A stretch of DNA of 64,000 nt from an uncultured Vampirovibrio sp. (GTDB lineage Bacteria; Cyanobacteriota; Vampirovibrionia; Gastranaerophilales; Gastranaerophilaceae): assembly GCA_910577635.1 (NCBI GenBank), contig CAJTNR010000009.1, positions 1-64,000 of the forward strand, in the 5' to 3' direction. Positions 18,382 to 26,368 of the stretch are shown piece after piece. The notes beneath the pieces are model-generated. The model searched no databases. It saw only the letters and a list, made by a program, of their open reading frames with translations, and was not told the DNA's origin. The position numbers and the translations under genes were made by a program. The stretch's first letter is position 1, and each line of letters begins with the position of its first letter.

Positions 18382-18500
18382 CCTTCACCCCTGTATAAAG
18401 TCCTTAATATATAAATAATATATTAACTTTAAAAAAACCACCCGGTCAACAAATACTTGAATTTATACTTTATACGAAGTATAATTGAACTTGTTTTTTT

Positions 18501-18573
18501 GCCGATGTAGCTCAGCAGGTAGAGCAATTGATTCGTAATCAATAGGTCGTGCGTTCAAATCGCATCATCGGCA
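18501..18573 (+). tRNA. tRNA-Thr (anticodon CGT)
   Basis: A 73-base cloverleaf. The acceptor stem GCCGATG (18501-18507) pairs with CATCGGC (18566-18572) and the discriminator is A. The D-arm is GCTC...GAGC. The anticodon stem ATTGA/TCAAT encloses loop TTCGTAA with anticodon CGT, which reads ACG (Thr). The T-arm carries TTCAAAT. CCA is not encoded. The VOC gene starts 17 bases downstream on the same strand. Confidence 0.95.
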
Positions 18574-18590
18574 TAGTAAAGGAAAAAGAT

Positions 18591-18977
18591 ATGCAGTTTT
18601 TACATACAATGATAAGAGCTAAAGACGAAAAGGAATCAACTAAATTCTACTGCGATTTTTTAGGACTAAAAAAAGGCAGAAGACTAAGACTTGAAGACAG
18701 CTGCCTGCAATATCTTTATGATGATATTACAAAAGTTGAAATTGAACTTACAATTAATGATTCAATTCCTAAAGAAGGTTATAAAAACGGAAATGCTTTT
18801 GGTCACTTTGCTTTTTTGTGCGAAGACTTAGATGATATTAATAAAAAAATGGAACTTTTTAATTACAAATGGGATGTAGAACCGTTTTATCTAGCTCAAA
18901 TTAATACAAGAATTGCTTTTTTATCAGACCCTGATAACAACTCAATTGAATTAATCGAAAAAACTAAAGAGTCTTAA
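18591..18977 (+). CDS. Glyoxalase/VOC-superfamily protein
   Basis: A 128-residue protein with the paired beta-alpha-beta-beta-beta modules of glyoxalase I: FLHTMIRAKDEKESTKFYCD, FGHFAFLCEDLDDINKKM and FLSDPDNNSIELIEK. The four expected metal ligands are visible as H5, a glutamate in VEIELT, the histidine of FGHFAF and the glutamate of SIELIE. It may detoxify methylglyoxal as lactoylglutathione lyase or a thiol-analogue enzyme; the substrate is not certain. An open frame runs upstream into the tRNA, but AAAGGAAAAAG before the ATG at 18591 sets the start. Confidence 0.88.
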   Translation: MQFLHTMIRAKDEKESTKFYCDFLGLKKGRRLRLEDSCLQYLYDDITKVEIELTINDSIPKEGYKNGNAFGHFAFLCEDLDDINKKMELFNYKWDVEPFYLAQINTRIAFLSDPDNNSIELIEKTKES

Positions 18978-19040
18978 AAAGCTCCTCCATTGTAATATTA
19001 AAAAAACGCTTTAGCCATTAATCAAAAGAGGGTTTTAATT

Positions 19041-19238
19041 TTATATTATATTCTTATTAATAAAATCAGCATATGTACTTCCTAGTTTTTCATTAGCGCA
19101 CTTAAGAATAGGAATAATATCATCCATTTCTTCAATATCTTCATAATGATGCTCTAAAAACTCTATTATCAATCTGATTAAAGTAAAACTAAAACTAATG
19201 TTATAATACGCTTTTTCAAATTCATTTAAATCTAACAT
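19041..19238 (-). CDS. Small hypothetical protein
   Basis: A 65-residue acidic protein, predicted to be mostly helical, with no recognised family. It begins LDLNEFEKAYYN and contains an acidic HHYEDIEEMDD stretch. AAGGATAGTATTT lies before the ATG at 19238, which supports this start over an in-frame ATG seven codons upstream. It stands alone between the VOC gene (convergent) and trxB (divergent). It is plausibly real because of the ribosome site, but function is unknown. Confidence 0.55.
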   Translation of the reverse strand: MLDLNEFEKAYYNISFSFTLIRLIIEFLEHHYEDIEEMDDIIPILKCANEKLGSTYADFINKNII

Positions 19239-19369
19239 AAATACTATCCTTTTTTCCATTATCTGATTCTACCAGAGCTTAAATAAAATTTTTACTGGAT
19301 ATTTGGACATAAAAACTATTTTTTTTGGGAACAAATTTATCTTTACAACGTCAATATTAAAAAGATTTG

Positions 19370-19378
19370 TGATAAAAT
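19370..19378 (+). promoter_or_regulatory. Extended -10 promoter of trxB
   Basis: TG-A-TAAAAT lies 23 bases before the trxB ATG, leaving room for the ribosome site GAAGGG. Confidence 0.5.
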
Positions 19379-19401
19379 AAAATATGAAGGGTTGAGAGAA
19401 A

Positions 19402-20352
19402 ATGGATAAAAAAACAGACAAAGTTTTTGACTGTATAATTCTGGGCGGAGGTCCTGCGGGATTGTCAAGCGCTCTTTACTGCGCAAGGGCAAACTTAAAA
19501 ACTGCAATTGTTGATATTTCAACACTTGGGGGCACTCCTTTTAATTATTGTGAAATTGAAAACTATTTAGGATTCAATAAAATTGAAGGAAGTGAGCTTT
19601 GTGAAAAATTTGAGCAGCATGTTGATAATTTCAATATTGAAAAATTTCCATTCGAAGAGATTCAAAGTGTGGATTTAGTTTCAGCAATCAAAAAAATTAA
19701 AACCTTAGATAAAGAACTTTTAGCAAAAACAGTAATCATTGCAACAGGAGCAAAAGCTAAAAAACTAGGTGTTAAAGGAGAACTTGAAAACATAGGTAAA
19801 GGAGTAAGCTACTGTGCCGTTTGTGATGGAGCATTCTATAAGGATAAAGTTACAGCTGTTGTAGGAGGGGGCAATTCAGCTCTTGAAGAAGCACTTTACT
19901 TGACAAGATTTGCAAAAAAAGTTTATTTGATTCATAGAAGAGATAAATTTAGAGCAGATGAAATTATCCAAAAAAGGGTTTTAGATAACAAAAAAATCGA
20001 ACTTATATTAAACTCAACAATAGAAGAAATTATTGCTGATAAAAAAGTAAAAGAAATTAGAATTAAGAATGTTTTATCTAATAAAACAACAACCTTAAAA
20101 ACAGACGGGGTTTTTCCTTATATTGGTCTTGAGCCTAATGTTGAGCAGTTTATAGCACAGGTTGAGCAGGATAAACAAGGGTTTATTAAGACTGATTGTG
20201 CTATGAAAACAAGTGTTGAAGGGGTTTTTGCCATTGGAGATGTCAGAAACACTCCCCTAAGACAGGTAATAACCGCTGTTTCAGACGGCGCGATTGCAGG
20301 AGTTGAGGCAAGTAAGTATATAATTAATCAAAAGGAGGCTGTAGTAAAGTAA
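19402..20352 (+). CDS. trxB: Thioredoxin reductase
   Basis: A 316-residue FAD/NADPH flavoenzyme that keeps thioredoxin reduced. The FAD-binding motif is CIILGGGPAGLSSALYCARA (residues 11-30). The redox-active CxxC is in SYCAVCDGAFY (about 136-146). The NADPH motif is VGGGNSALEEALYLTRFA, and the C-terminal FAD signature is GVFAIGDVRNTPLRQV. Length is normal. GAAGGGTTGAGAG precedes the ATG. The stop directly abuts the start of the alcohol dehydrogenase gene, so the two form one transcript. Confidence 0.95.
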   Translation: MDKKTDKVFDCIILGGGPAGLSSALYCARANLKTAIVDISTLGGTPFNYCEIENYLGFNKIEGSELCEKFEQHVDNFNIEKFPFEEIQSVDLVSAIKKIKTLDKELLAKTVIIATGAKAKKLGVKGELENIGKGVSYCAVCDGAFYKDKVTAVVGGGNSALEEALYLTRFAKKVYLIHRRDKFRADEIIQKRVLDNKKIELILNSTIEEIIADKKVKEIRIKNVLSNKTTTLKTDGVFPYIGLEPNVEQFIAQVEQDKQGFIKTDCAMKTSVEGVFAIGDVRNTPLRQVITAVSDGAIAGVEASKYIINQKEAVVK

Positions 20353-21321
20353 ATGAAAGCATTAGTTTTTAACAACACCCTAAAACTGGATAAAAATTAT
20401 CCGATTCCTGAGCTTAAAGATGATGAAGTCTTAATAAAAACAATAATGACAGGGATTTGCAACACTGACTATGAGATTACCAAAGGGTATATGGGCTACA
20501 ATGGTGTTTTGGGTCATGAGTTTGTGGGTGTTGTTGAAAAAGTAGGTAAAAACGCACCTTTGGAGCTTTTATCAAAAAGGGTTGTAGGAGAAATTAATCT
20601 TGCTTGCAATAACTGCTCTTATTGTCATAAAGGCCTTCAAAGACACTGTCCTAACCGGTCTACTTTAGGAATTTTCAAAAAAGACGGGTGTTTTTGCGAA
20701 TACTTCAGCCTTCCTTATAAAAATGTTATTCCAATTTCTGATAATATTGATAATATTACAGCAGTTTTTACAGAACCTCTTGCTGCAGCATATGAGATTA
20801 TTGAACAAGTCCATATTAAACCTGATTCTAAGGTTGCAATTGTAGGGGATGGAAAACTCGGACTTTGTATCAGTCTTGTTTTTAATGCGCTGAATATTAA
20901 CTATACCCATGTTGGAAAACACCCTGAAAAGCTGCAAATTACAAAGGATTTAGGAGCTAAAGTTCTTTTAGTTGAAGAACTTAGTGAAAAAGACAATGCT
21001 TCTTTTGATATTGTAGTTGAAGCAACAGGATCTACAAGTGGTTTTGAAAAAAGCGCAAGTTTAGTAAAACCAAGAGGAATTTTGGTTCTAAAAAGCACAA
21101 TTGCAGCAAAAGAAGGGTTGAATTTATCATCTATAGTTGTTAATGAAATTACAATTATAGGGTCTCGCTGTGGTCAGTTTAAACCAATTCTGGAGCTTTT
21201 AAAAAAAGGAAGAATTGATGTTTCTCCTCTGGTTTCAGGAATTTATAAAGTTGATGACTTTGAATCCGCTTTTGAAAAAAACCAGCAGAAAGGTACACTT
21301 AAGGTTTTAGTTGAATTCTAG
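20353..21321 (+). CDS. Zinc-dependent medium-chain alcohol dehydrogenase-like protein
   Basis: A 322-residue MDR-family oxidoreductase. Catalytic-zinc residues are in MTGICNTDYEI and GVLGHEFVGVVEKVG. The structural zinc site is CNNCSYCHKGLQRHC with four cysteines. The Rossmann loop is KVAIVGDGKLGL. The substrate is not clear from sequence; sugar-alcohol or simple alcohol dehydrogenases share this pattern. It could act as an ethanol dehydrogenase with the TPP decarboxylase at 30196, which is only an idea. It starts immediately after the trxB stop and ends in a shared CTAG with the convergent gene. Confidence 0.88.
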   Translation: MKALVFNNTLKLDKNYPIPELKDDEVLIKTIMTGICNTDYEITKGYMGYNGVLGHEFVGVVEKVGKNAPLELLSKRVVGEINLACNNCSYCHKGLQRHCPNRSTLGIFKKDGCFCEYFSLPYKNVIPISDNIDNITAVFTEPLAAAYEIIEQVHIKPDSKVAIVGDGKLGLCISLVFNALNINYTHVGKHPEKLQITKDLGAKVLLVEELSEKDNASFDIVVEATGSTSGFEKSASLVKPRGILVLKSTIAAKEGLNLSSIVVNEITIIGSRCGQFKPILELLKKGRIDVSPLVSGIYKVDDFESAFEKNQQKGTLKVLVEF

Positions 21322-22130
21322 CAATATTCGATTCCAAGTTCATCACACAAGGAGTTAAAGTATTCAACAGACTCAATTAATTCTTCTTTATTAAAAATTT
21401 CAAAAACGATTTTAGGATAAAGTTCAAGTTCTTTAAGGGTTTTTAGAATCGGTTTAATTTCTATTGATCCTTTTAATAAACTTGAATGAGAATCTTCGGT
21501 TTTATAGTTGTTGTGAAAATGCATATGTTTTAGCATTATTCCATAATCAAGAATCCAATCTTCTACTTTAATATTAGAATGCAGATTGCAATGACCAATA
21601 TCAATCGTAGTTCCAAGGCTGGGTGAATTAATTGCCCCGACCAAATTTCTTATAAAACTAGAATCAGACTCATGCACATTTTCAATTGTTGCTGTGATTT
21701 TTGATTGTTCGAAGTTTTTAATGAATTCCTTATAGAATTCAATATTAGATAGAAAAAACATGTCCTGATATTGTTTGTGTTTAAGTAAATTGTTGTAACA
21801 AGTGTGAAAAACGACATTAGAACACCCGAATTCAAGTGCTAATTCTAAACTCTGATAATACCTTTTAATGCTGACTTCTTTAATTAAAGGGTCTTTTGAA
21901 GCGATATTTAAATTAGAAAAAAACCCGTGGAGGGTAATTTCCTTATCAAAATCAGCAAGGACAGATGAGTATTCTTTTTTGTTTTTTTCAAAGTTTTCCT
22001 CAATGCAGGATAACTTCCCGAATCTTGAAATCTCAATTCCGCACCCTAAACTAGAAGCAATATCGACAGCTTCTTGAAAATTGTGGTATGATACTGTTGA
22101 TGATATAAATCTATGTAGTTTTTTATCCAT
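21318..22130 (-). CDS. Sugar phosphate isomerase/epimerase-like TIM-barrel protein
   Basis: A 270-residue member of the xylose-isomerase-like TIM-barrel superfamily (endonuclease IV fold). Candidate metal ligands lie at strand ends: ATIENVHE, GTTIDIGHCN, KHMHFHNN and KIVFEIFN. Family members isomerise or epimerise sugars or inositols, but the substrate cannot be read here. A perfect TATAAT lies 6 bases before the ATG with no ribosome site, suggesting a leaderless mRNA. It is convergent with the dehydrogenase gene with a 4-base overlap. Confidence 0.85.
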   Translation of the reverse strand: MDKKLHRFISSTVSYHNFQEAVDIASSLGCGIEISRFGKLSCIEENFEKNKKEYSSVLADFDKEITLHGFFSNLNIASKDPLIKEVSIKRYYQSLELALEFGCSNVVFHTCYNNLLKHKQYQDMFFLSNIEFYKEFIKNFEQSKITATIENVHESDSSFIRNLVGAINSPSLGTTIDIGHCNLHSNIKVEDWILDYGIMLKHMHFHNNYKTEDSHSSLLKGSIEIKPILKTLKELELYPKIVFEIFNKEELIESVEYFNSLCDELGIEYC

Positions 22131-22136
22131 AATTAA

Positions 22137-22142
22137 ATTATA
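22137..22142 (-). promoter_or_regulatory. -10 promoter of the TIM-barrel gene (leaderless)
   Basis: TATAAT on the minus strand ends 6 bases before the ATG at 22130. The overlapping AT palindrome also places a TATAAT on the plus strand 9 bases before the GTG at 22154, so this may be a bidirectional core. Confidence 0.5.
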
Positions 22143-22153
22143 ATTTAAAAATC

Positions 22154-22351
22154 GTGTATATCATAGAATTATTTGTAAAAATTAAAGATAATTTTAAAAA
22201 AAAGGAAAAAGTTGTTAAAGTTGAATCTGAAACTGAAAGCTGCTCTCATCTTTTCCTGCCCATTGATTCAACAGGCAGAATCCTTGCTTGTTCTAAGTGT
22301 GGTGAAATTTACAAACTAAAAAAAGGAGAGGTCAATCCTTTTAAAAACTAA
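22154..22351 (+). CDS. Small zinc-ribbon-like protein
   Basis: A 65-residue protein starting at GTG. After a basic N-terminus it has a cysteine/histidine cluster: ESCSHLFLPIDSTGRILACS, then KCGEIYKL. C-x-H and C-x-x-C arranged on a hairpin suggest a single zinc ribbon. It is probably a cytosolic nucleic-acid or protein-binding factor; I do not recognise a named family. It lies 17 bases upstream of mtaB in the same direction, although mtaB seems to have its own promoter. The GTG start lacks a clear ribosome site. Confidence 0.65.
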   Translation: MYIIELFVKIKDNFKKKEKVVKVESETESCSHLFLPIDSTGRILACSKCGEIYKLKKGEVNPFKN

Positions 22352-22353
22352 TA

Positions 22354-22362
22354 TGGTAGAAT
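22354..22362 (+). promoter_or_regulatory. Extended -10 promoter of mtaB (leaderless)
   Basis: TG-G-TAGAAT ends 6 bases before the mtaB ATG at 22369, with no Shine-Dalgarno sequence. Confidence 0.5.
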
Positions 22363-22368
22363 AATGCT

Positions 22369-23619
22369 ATGAAAAATTTTTACTTAAAGTCTTTAGGGTG
22401 CAAACAAAACCAATTAGAAGGTCAAATTATTGCCGATAGTTTAAAATCTATAGGTTTTATAGAAACAGAGCTGAAAAAAGCGGATATTTTTCTTATTAAC
22501 TCCTGTTCTGTTACTTCTCAGGCTGATTCAACGGTTAATTATTTGTATAACCATGCAAAAAAAACTAATCCTAATATTAAAGTTGCACTATTAGGCTGTG
22601 TCAGTCAAACTTATAAGGAACATTCAACTTTTGTTTATTCTAACTATGAACTTGTTTTAGGCAACAAAGAAAAAATGGATATTGTTAACTATATTAACAA
22701 AGAAGGGTTTTTTGTCGGAGATATTATTAAAGAAAAAACTTTTGACAACAAATTCCTGCTTAATCCAACTTCAACAAGGGTAAGTATTAAAATTCAAGAC
22801 GGGTGCAACAACAACTGCTCATACTGCATTATCCCCTATGCAAGAGGAAAATCCAGATCTAACAGTGTTGATAATATTATCAATCAAATTGAACTCGTTT
22901 GCGCCAAAGGGATTAAAGAAATTGTCCTAACAGGGATTCATATAGGACAATGGGGATTTGAGTTTAATCAAACTTTGGTTGATTTGCTTAAAATAATTGA
23001 ACAAACAAAAATTGCAAGGTATCGTCTTGGGTCATTATATATTAATGAATTGGATGATAAAACTATTGATTTTTTAGCTCAATCTGATAAGTTTTGTCCT
23101 CATTTTCACTTATCCTTACAATCTTTGTGCGATAAAACCTTAAAGGCTATGAATCGAAACTATAGCTCAGCCTGCGCGCTTAATACAATTAAAAAACTCC
23201 ACAAAAAGTTCAACAATCCTTATCTTGGATGCGATATTATTGCAGGATTCCCGCTTGAAACAGACGATGACTTTAATATCACCCTAAATAATTTAAAAAA
23301 AGCAAAACTCTCCTCAATCCATTGTTTTCCTTATTCAAGAAGGGAAAACACCCCTGCTTATTATATGGAGCAGGTTCAAGACTCAATTAAAACAAAGAGA
23401 GTGGAAAAGATTCTTGAATTATCAAAAAAACTTCATAAGGATTTTTTAGACAAAAACAAAAGCGAAAACGCAGAAGTACTAATTGAAAAAAGGTCTAAAA
23501 AAACAGGTTTATACACTGCTGTTACAAGAAACTATATTAAAATTTTTATTGATGATAAAAACGATAACTTAAGACACACACTAAGAACCGTTAATTTAGC
23601 GGATTATGAGCTTATGTGA
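22369..23619 (+). CDS. mtaB: tRNA t6A37 methylthiotransferase
   Basis: A 416-residue radical-SAM methylthiotransferase that converts t6A37 to ms2t6A in tRNAs reading ANN codons. The N-terminal domain binds the auxiliary cluster through three cysteines (LGCKQNQLEG, NSCSVTSQAD, LGCVSQTYKE). The radical-SAM triad is CNNNCSYC, followed by IIPYARGKSRS, which is characteristic of MtaB over MiaB and RimO. A C-terminal region of about 60 residues corresponds to TRAM. A TG-G-TAGAAT box ends 6 bases before the ATG. Confidence 0.93.
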   Translation: MKNFYLKSLGCKQNQLEGQIIADSLKSIGFIETELKKADIFLINSCSVTSQADSTVNYLYNHAKKTNPNIKVALLGCVSQTYKEHSTFVYSNYELVLGNKEKMDIVNYINKEGFFVGDIIKEKTFDNKFLLNPTSTRVSIKIQDGCNNNCSYCIIPYARGKSRSNSVDNIINQIELVCAKGIKEIVLTGIHIGQWGFEFNQTLVDLLKIIEQTKIARYRLGSLYINELDDKTIDFLAQSDKFCPHFHLSLQSLCDKTLKAMNRNYSSACALNTIKKLHKKFNNPYLGCDIIAGFPLETDDDFNITLNNLKKAKLSSIHCFPYSRRENTPAYYMEQVQDSIKTKRVEKILELSKKLHKDFLDKNKSENAEVLIEKRSKKTGLYTAVTRNYIKIFIDDKNDNLRHTLRTVNLADYELM

Positions 23620-23710
23620 AGTATTGTAACAAAATTATATAATTTTGATATATCAACCTGGATTTTGTTTTTATTAAAGTATAGAGAAAACAAAAAAAGG
23701 ATATCAAAAA

Positions 23711-23917
23711 ATGGACAGCAGAACAAGCTCAATTTTAATAAACCTGGATTTAAACTTAAACAAGAATTTTATAGCTGATAAGTATATGTCAGCTAAGGCG
23801 GAAATAGAGGAATCGCAGACAGGAACAAAAGTGAAGTCTTATACTTCACTTAAACAGACTTTAAAAGAGTGTTATCTGACAGGCTCTTTGAAGTATGGAA
23901 ATAACTTCATAATGTAA
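23711..23917 (+). CDS. Small hypothetical protein
   Basis: A 68-residue hydrophilic protein with no recognised motif (contains NKNFIADKYMSAKAEIEES). It is supported as a gene by a clear ribosome site (AAAGGATATC) and by a strong terminator directly after the stop, so it forms a short monocistronic unit. A TATAGA about 30 bases upstream could be the -10. Function unknown. Confidence 0.65.
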   Translation: MDSRTSSILINLDLNLNKNFIADKYMSAKAEIEESQTGTKVKSYTSLKQTLKECYLTGSLKYGNNFIM

Positions 23918-23920
23918 GTT

Positions 23921-23948
23921 TTAAGGGGTTTTTAAAAACCCCTTTTTA
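23921..23948. terminator. Bidirectional terminator between convergent genes
   Basis: AAGGGGTTTTT (23923-23933) is immediately complemented by AAAAACCCCTT (23934-23944), followed by T residues. It serves the small gene at 23711. The A residues on its left allow termination of the opposite transcript from the response-regulator gene ending at 23946. Confidence 0.85.
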
Positions 23949-25217
23949 TTGATCTAAAAACTTTTTAATCCAGCTTATCATATCATCAATTTCATAGGGC
24001 TTTGGAATGTATACATCTGCTCCTGATTTAAGAATTTCTTTTTTGTTAAGATAAGAAGAAGAAAAAATGAGTTTAATATTATCTTTTGCAATTTTTCTTG
24101 CAATATTTAAACCGGTTTTGCCATCCCCCCAGTCTATAACAACAACCCTTGGACTTTTCTTTTTATAAATTTCAAAAAACTCAGTTTCCGATTGAGCAAA
24201 GTAGGATTCAATACTATTAATCTCACAAACACTCCTTAATAAATAAGATAAACTTGAATCAAGCTCAAAAACCAAAACATTATTCTTGAGATTGGAGGTT
24301 TTTCCCTGGAGTTTTACTCTATCAATAATATAGGATGAAATATCCTTATTTTGAAGCGGTTTTATAAGTTCCACCAATCGATTGATAATGTCTCTGTAGT
24401 TTTTTTCGTTTTCGTTTTTTTCAAGTGCTGAAACATTAATTTTCATTAAACTTTCTTTTTTTTCTTCTTTATTATCACTTGATTTAAGGACAAAATTGTT
24501 TTCAAGTTCTATTTTTGAGTAGAATTTATTAATTATATTATCAAAAGCAAAAACTAAAAAAGAAGCCAGTTTTTCAGTTTGATAAGGATTGGTAATGAGG
24601 AAAAAATCATCCTCCTGTAATTGGCCGATAAAGTCATTATCTGCTAAGGTAGAGCTGATAATAGCGCTTAAGGTCTGCAGGAGTTTTTCATAAGCAATTT
24701 GACCGTGGGTTTTTAAATAAGTCTCAATTCCTTTGATTCTTATTAGCAAATAGGCAAAATTATCCTCTTTATTAAGAGATTTTTTAATTGTTTTAATTGT
24801 AATATTCTTATCTGCAAGTCTTGTTACAGGGTTCAAAAAGCTTTCGCTGTAGCGCCTTAAGTGCGCTAGAACTCTTAGTTGAAACTCCGTTTTTGATATT
24901 TCCTCACCTAAAAAATCATCCGCACCTTCTTGAAGCGCACTCAGTTTATCTTCAAGGTCATTGGATTTTGAAACAGCTATTATAATAGGACGGGAGTTAT
25001 AGGTCAGAGCTCTTATTTTTCTTATAAAAGAGCTCAGTTTTTCTTTAATTGTATCAGAAATTATAATGAGTTCAATTTCTTCTTTTTGAAGAATTGACAG
25101 CGCACTTGATAAATCATTTGTGTATAAAACCTCATGACCTTTGGCGCTAAGCAGCTTTTTGTACTTAATTGAGAGTTCTTTTCTATCACTTATTATTAAA
25201 ATTTGATTTTTAAACAA
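23946..25217 (-). CDS. Two-receiver response regulator with a degenerate GGDEF domain
   Basis: A 423-residue cytosolic protein. Receiver 1 is about residues 1-120 (KNQILIISDRKELSIKYKKL, with a candidate phospho-Asp in ELIIISDTI). A GGDEF-like domain is about 130-240; it keeps the NPVTRLADK start but has QLQEDDFFLIT where the active GGDEF loop belongs, so cyclase activity is unlikely. Receiver 2 is about 305-423 (VVVIDWGDGKTGLNIARKIA, then the lysine-containing VYIPKPYEID). It is probably the partner of the histidine kinase gene one base upstream. Output is not visible; no DNA-binding domain is present. Confidence 0.85.
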   Translation of the reverse strand: MFKNQILIISDRKELSIKYKKLLSAKGHEVLYTNDLSSALSILQKEEIELIIISDTIKEKLSSFIRKIRALTYNSRPIIIAVSKSNDLEDKLSALQEGADDFLGEEISKTEFQLRVLAHLRRYSESFLNPVTRLADKNITIKTIKKSLNKEDNFAYLLIRIKGIETYLKTHGQIAYEKLLQTLSAIISSTLADNDFIGQLQEDDFFLITNPYQTEKLASFLVFAFDNIINKFYSKIELENNFVLKSSDNKEEKKESLMKINVSALEKNENEKNYRDIINRLVELIKPLQNKDISSYIIDRVKLQGKTSNLKNNVLVFELDSSLSYLLRSVCEINSIESYFAQSETEFFEIYKKKSPRVVVIDWGDGKTGLNIARKIAKDNIKLIFSSSYLNKKEILKSGADVYIPKPYEIDDMISWIKKFLDQ

Positions 25218-25218
25218 A

Positions 25219-25932
25219 TTATTCCCCTATTATTTTTGTCGACTTTTCAACATCAAAAGCAGGAAGGTAAACTAAAAATTCGACCATAGAATCTTTTTTG
25301 TCTGATATAAGTTCAATTCTTCCTCTCATTTTTTTAGCTAGATTATTTGCAATATAAAGCCCTAAACCGCTCCCTTGCGTTGTTGTTTTTAAGTATGAAT
25401 CAATCCTATAGAATTTATCGAAAATTTTTTCTTTGTCTTTATCCTCAATAAAACTTCCATAATTCTTAATAGAACAAACATTGTAATCTTTATTTGAATA
25501 AGTTTTAATTTCAATTTTTTTTGAATTAATCGAATACTTAGCTGCATTATCAAGGATATTAAGGATTATTTGCTGGGTTTTATAGTCATCACAGTAGCAA
25601 AAAAGCTCTTTTCCTTTGATAAAATCAAATTCATAGTCTTTGTAGTTCATTTTAATAACTTTAATGCAGTTATCAATGAGTTTATTAAAATCAACCTTTA
25701 ATAAAACAAAACTATCCTCACTGGAGTCAATTTTTGCAACACTTAATACATTCTCAACCAGATCAATAAGCCTGTTAGATTGATTAAGGGCAATTTTTAA
25801 AAACTCCTTTTTTTTATTTTCATCCAATAAATCCCAATTGGATATAAGTGTTTGCAAAAAGCCTTTAATGCTTGTTAATGGCGTTCTTATCTCATGGGAT
25901 AAGGTGGATATGAATTCTTCTTTAATGTTCAT
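25219..25932 (-). CDS. Minimal sensor-less histidine kinase
   Basis: A 237-residue soluble kinase consisting only of a dimerisation/phosphoacceptor domain and an ATPase domain. The H-box FISTLSHEIRTPLTSIKGF puts the phosphorylated histidine at residue 13. The N-box is ILNILDNAAKYS and the G-box is TTQGSGLGLYIANNLAKKM. There is no transmembrane segment, PAS or HAMP domain. The start is supported by a perfect TG-A-TATAAT 6 bases before the ATG, inside the 3' end of mrnC. It probably signals to the receiver protein encoded next to it; the stimulus would have to come through another protein. Confidence 0.9.
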   Translation of the reverse strand: MNIKEEFISTLSHEIRTPLTSIKGFLQTLISNWDLLDENKKKEFLKIALNQSNRLIDLVENVLSVAKIDSSEDSFVLLKVDFNKLIDNCIKVIKMNYKDYEFDFIKGKELFCYCDDYKTQQIILNILDNAAKYSINSKKIEIKTYSNKDYNVCSIKNYGSFIEDKDKEKIFDKFYRIDSYLKTTTQGSGLGLYIANNLAKKMRGRIELISDKKDSMVEFLVYLPAFDVEKSTKIIGE

Positions 25933-26291
25933 AAGTTAATTATATCACTTTCAATATAACTTAGAATTTCATCTAATCTTTTTTTATCTTCAAGATACCA
26001 AAAACCGATTAAAACTTCAAAAGAAGTGGCAAGAGAGTGAATTTTTGGATTATTTTTTTTATTAATAGTAATTTTTAAATTCCTCCCTCTTTTTTGAAGA
26101 GCAAGTTCCTCTGGGTTTAGCTTATCCAGGATTAAATTGACAATTTCACTTTGTTTTTTAGCGCACACAAAACTGGTTGAGTATTCGTGCATTTTTGTTT
26201 GAAGTTTGGTTTTTTTAATTGCAATTTTTCTAATAAAAAGCTCCCAAACGCAATCACCGATATAAGCATAGTGTTTTAAATTATACTCCAT
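25929..26291 (-). CDS. mrnC: Mini-ribonuclease III
   Basis: A 120-residue protein consisting only of the RNase III catalytic fold, without a double-stranded RNA-binding domain. Family signatures are YIGDCVWELFIRK (with the catalytic aspartate), LALQKRGRNLK and SFEVLIGFWYLED. In Bacillus it matures 23S rRNA; the same is likely here. TG-T-TATCAT ends 6 bases before its ATG. The last 4 bases overlap the histidine kinase start (ATGA). Confidence 0.9.
   Translation of the reverse strand: MEYNLKHYAYIGDCVWELFIRKIAIKKTKLQTKMHEYSTSFVCAKKQSEIVNLILDKLNPEELALQKRGRNLKITINKKNNPKIHSLATSFEVLIGFWYLEDKKRLDEILSYIESDIINL
25939..25947 (-). promoter_or_regulatory. Extended -10 promoter of the histidine kinase gene (leaderless)
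   Basis: A perfect TG-A-TATAAT on the minus strand, within the mrnC coding region, ends 6 bases before the ATG at 25932. Confidence 0.55.
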
Positions 26292-26297
26292 TATTCA

Positions 26298-26306
26298 ATG
26301 ATAACA
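26298..26306 (-). promoter_or_regulatory. Extended -10 promoter of mrnC (leaderless)
   Basis: TG-T-TATCAT ends 6 bases before the ATG at 26291; no ribosome site is present. Confidence 0.5.
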
Positions 26307-26368
26307 AAAGTTAACATAAAAAAGCAATTTTTTACAAAAAAAACACTTTATTAATTTAAGGAGTTTAT

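Noticed and set aside
18501..18573. tRNA as a possible integration site
   Set aside because: No repeat of the tRNA 3' end and no integrase gene are present downstream.
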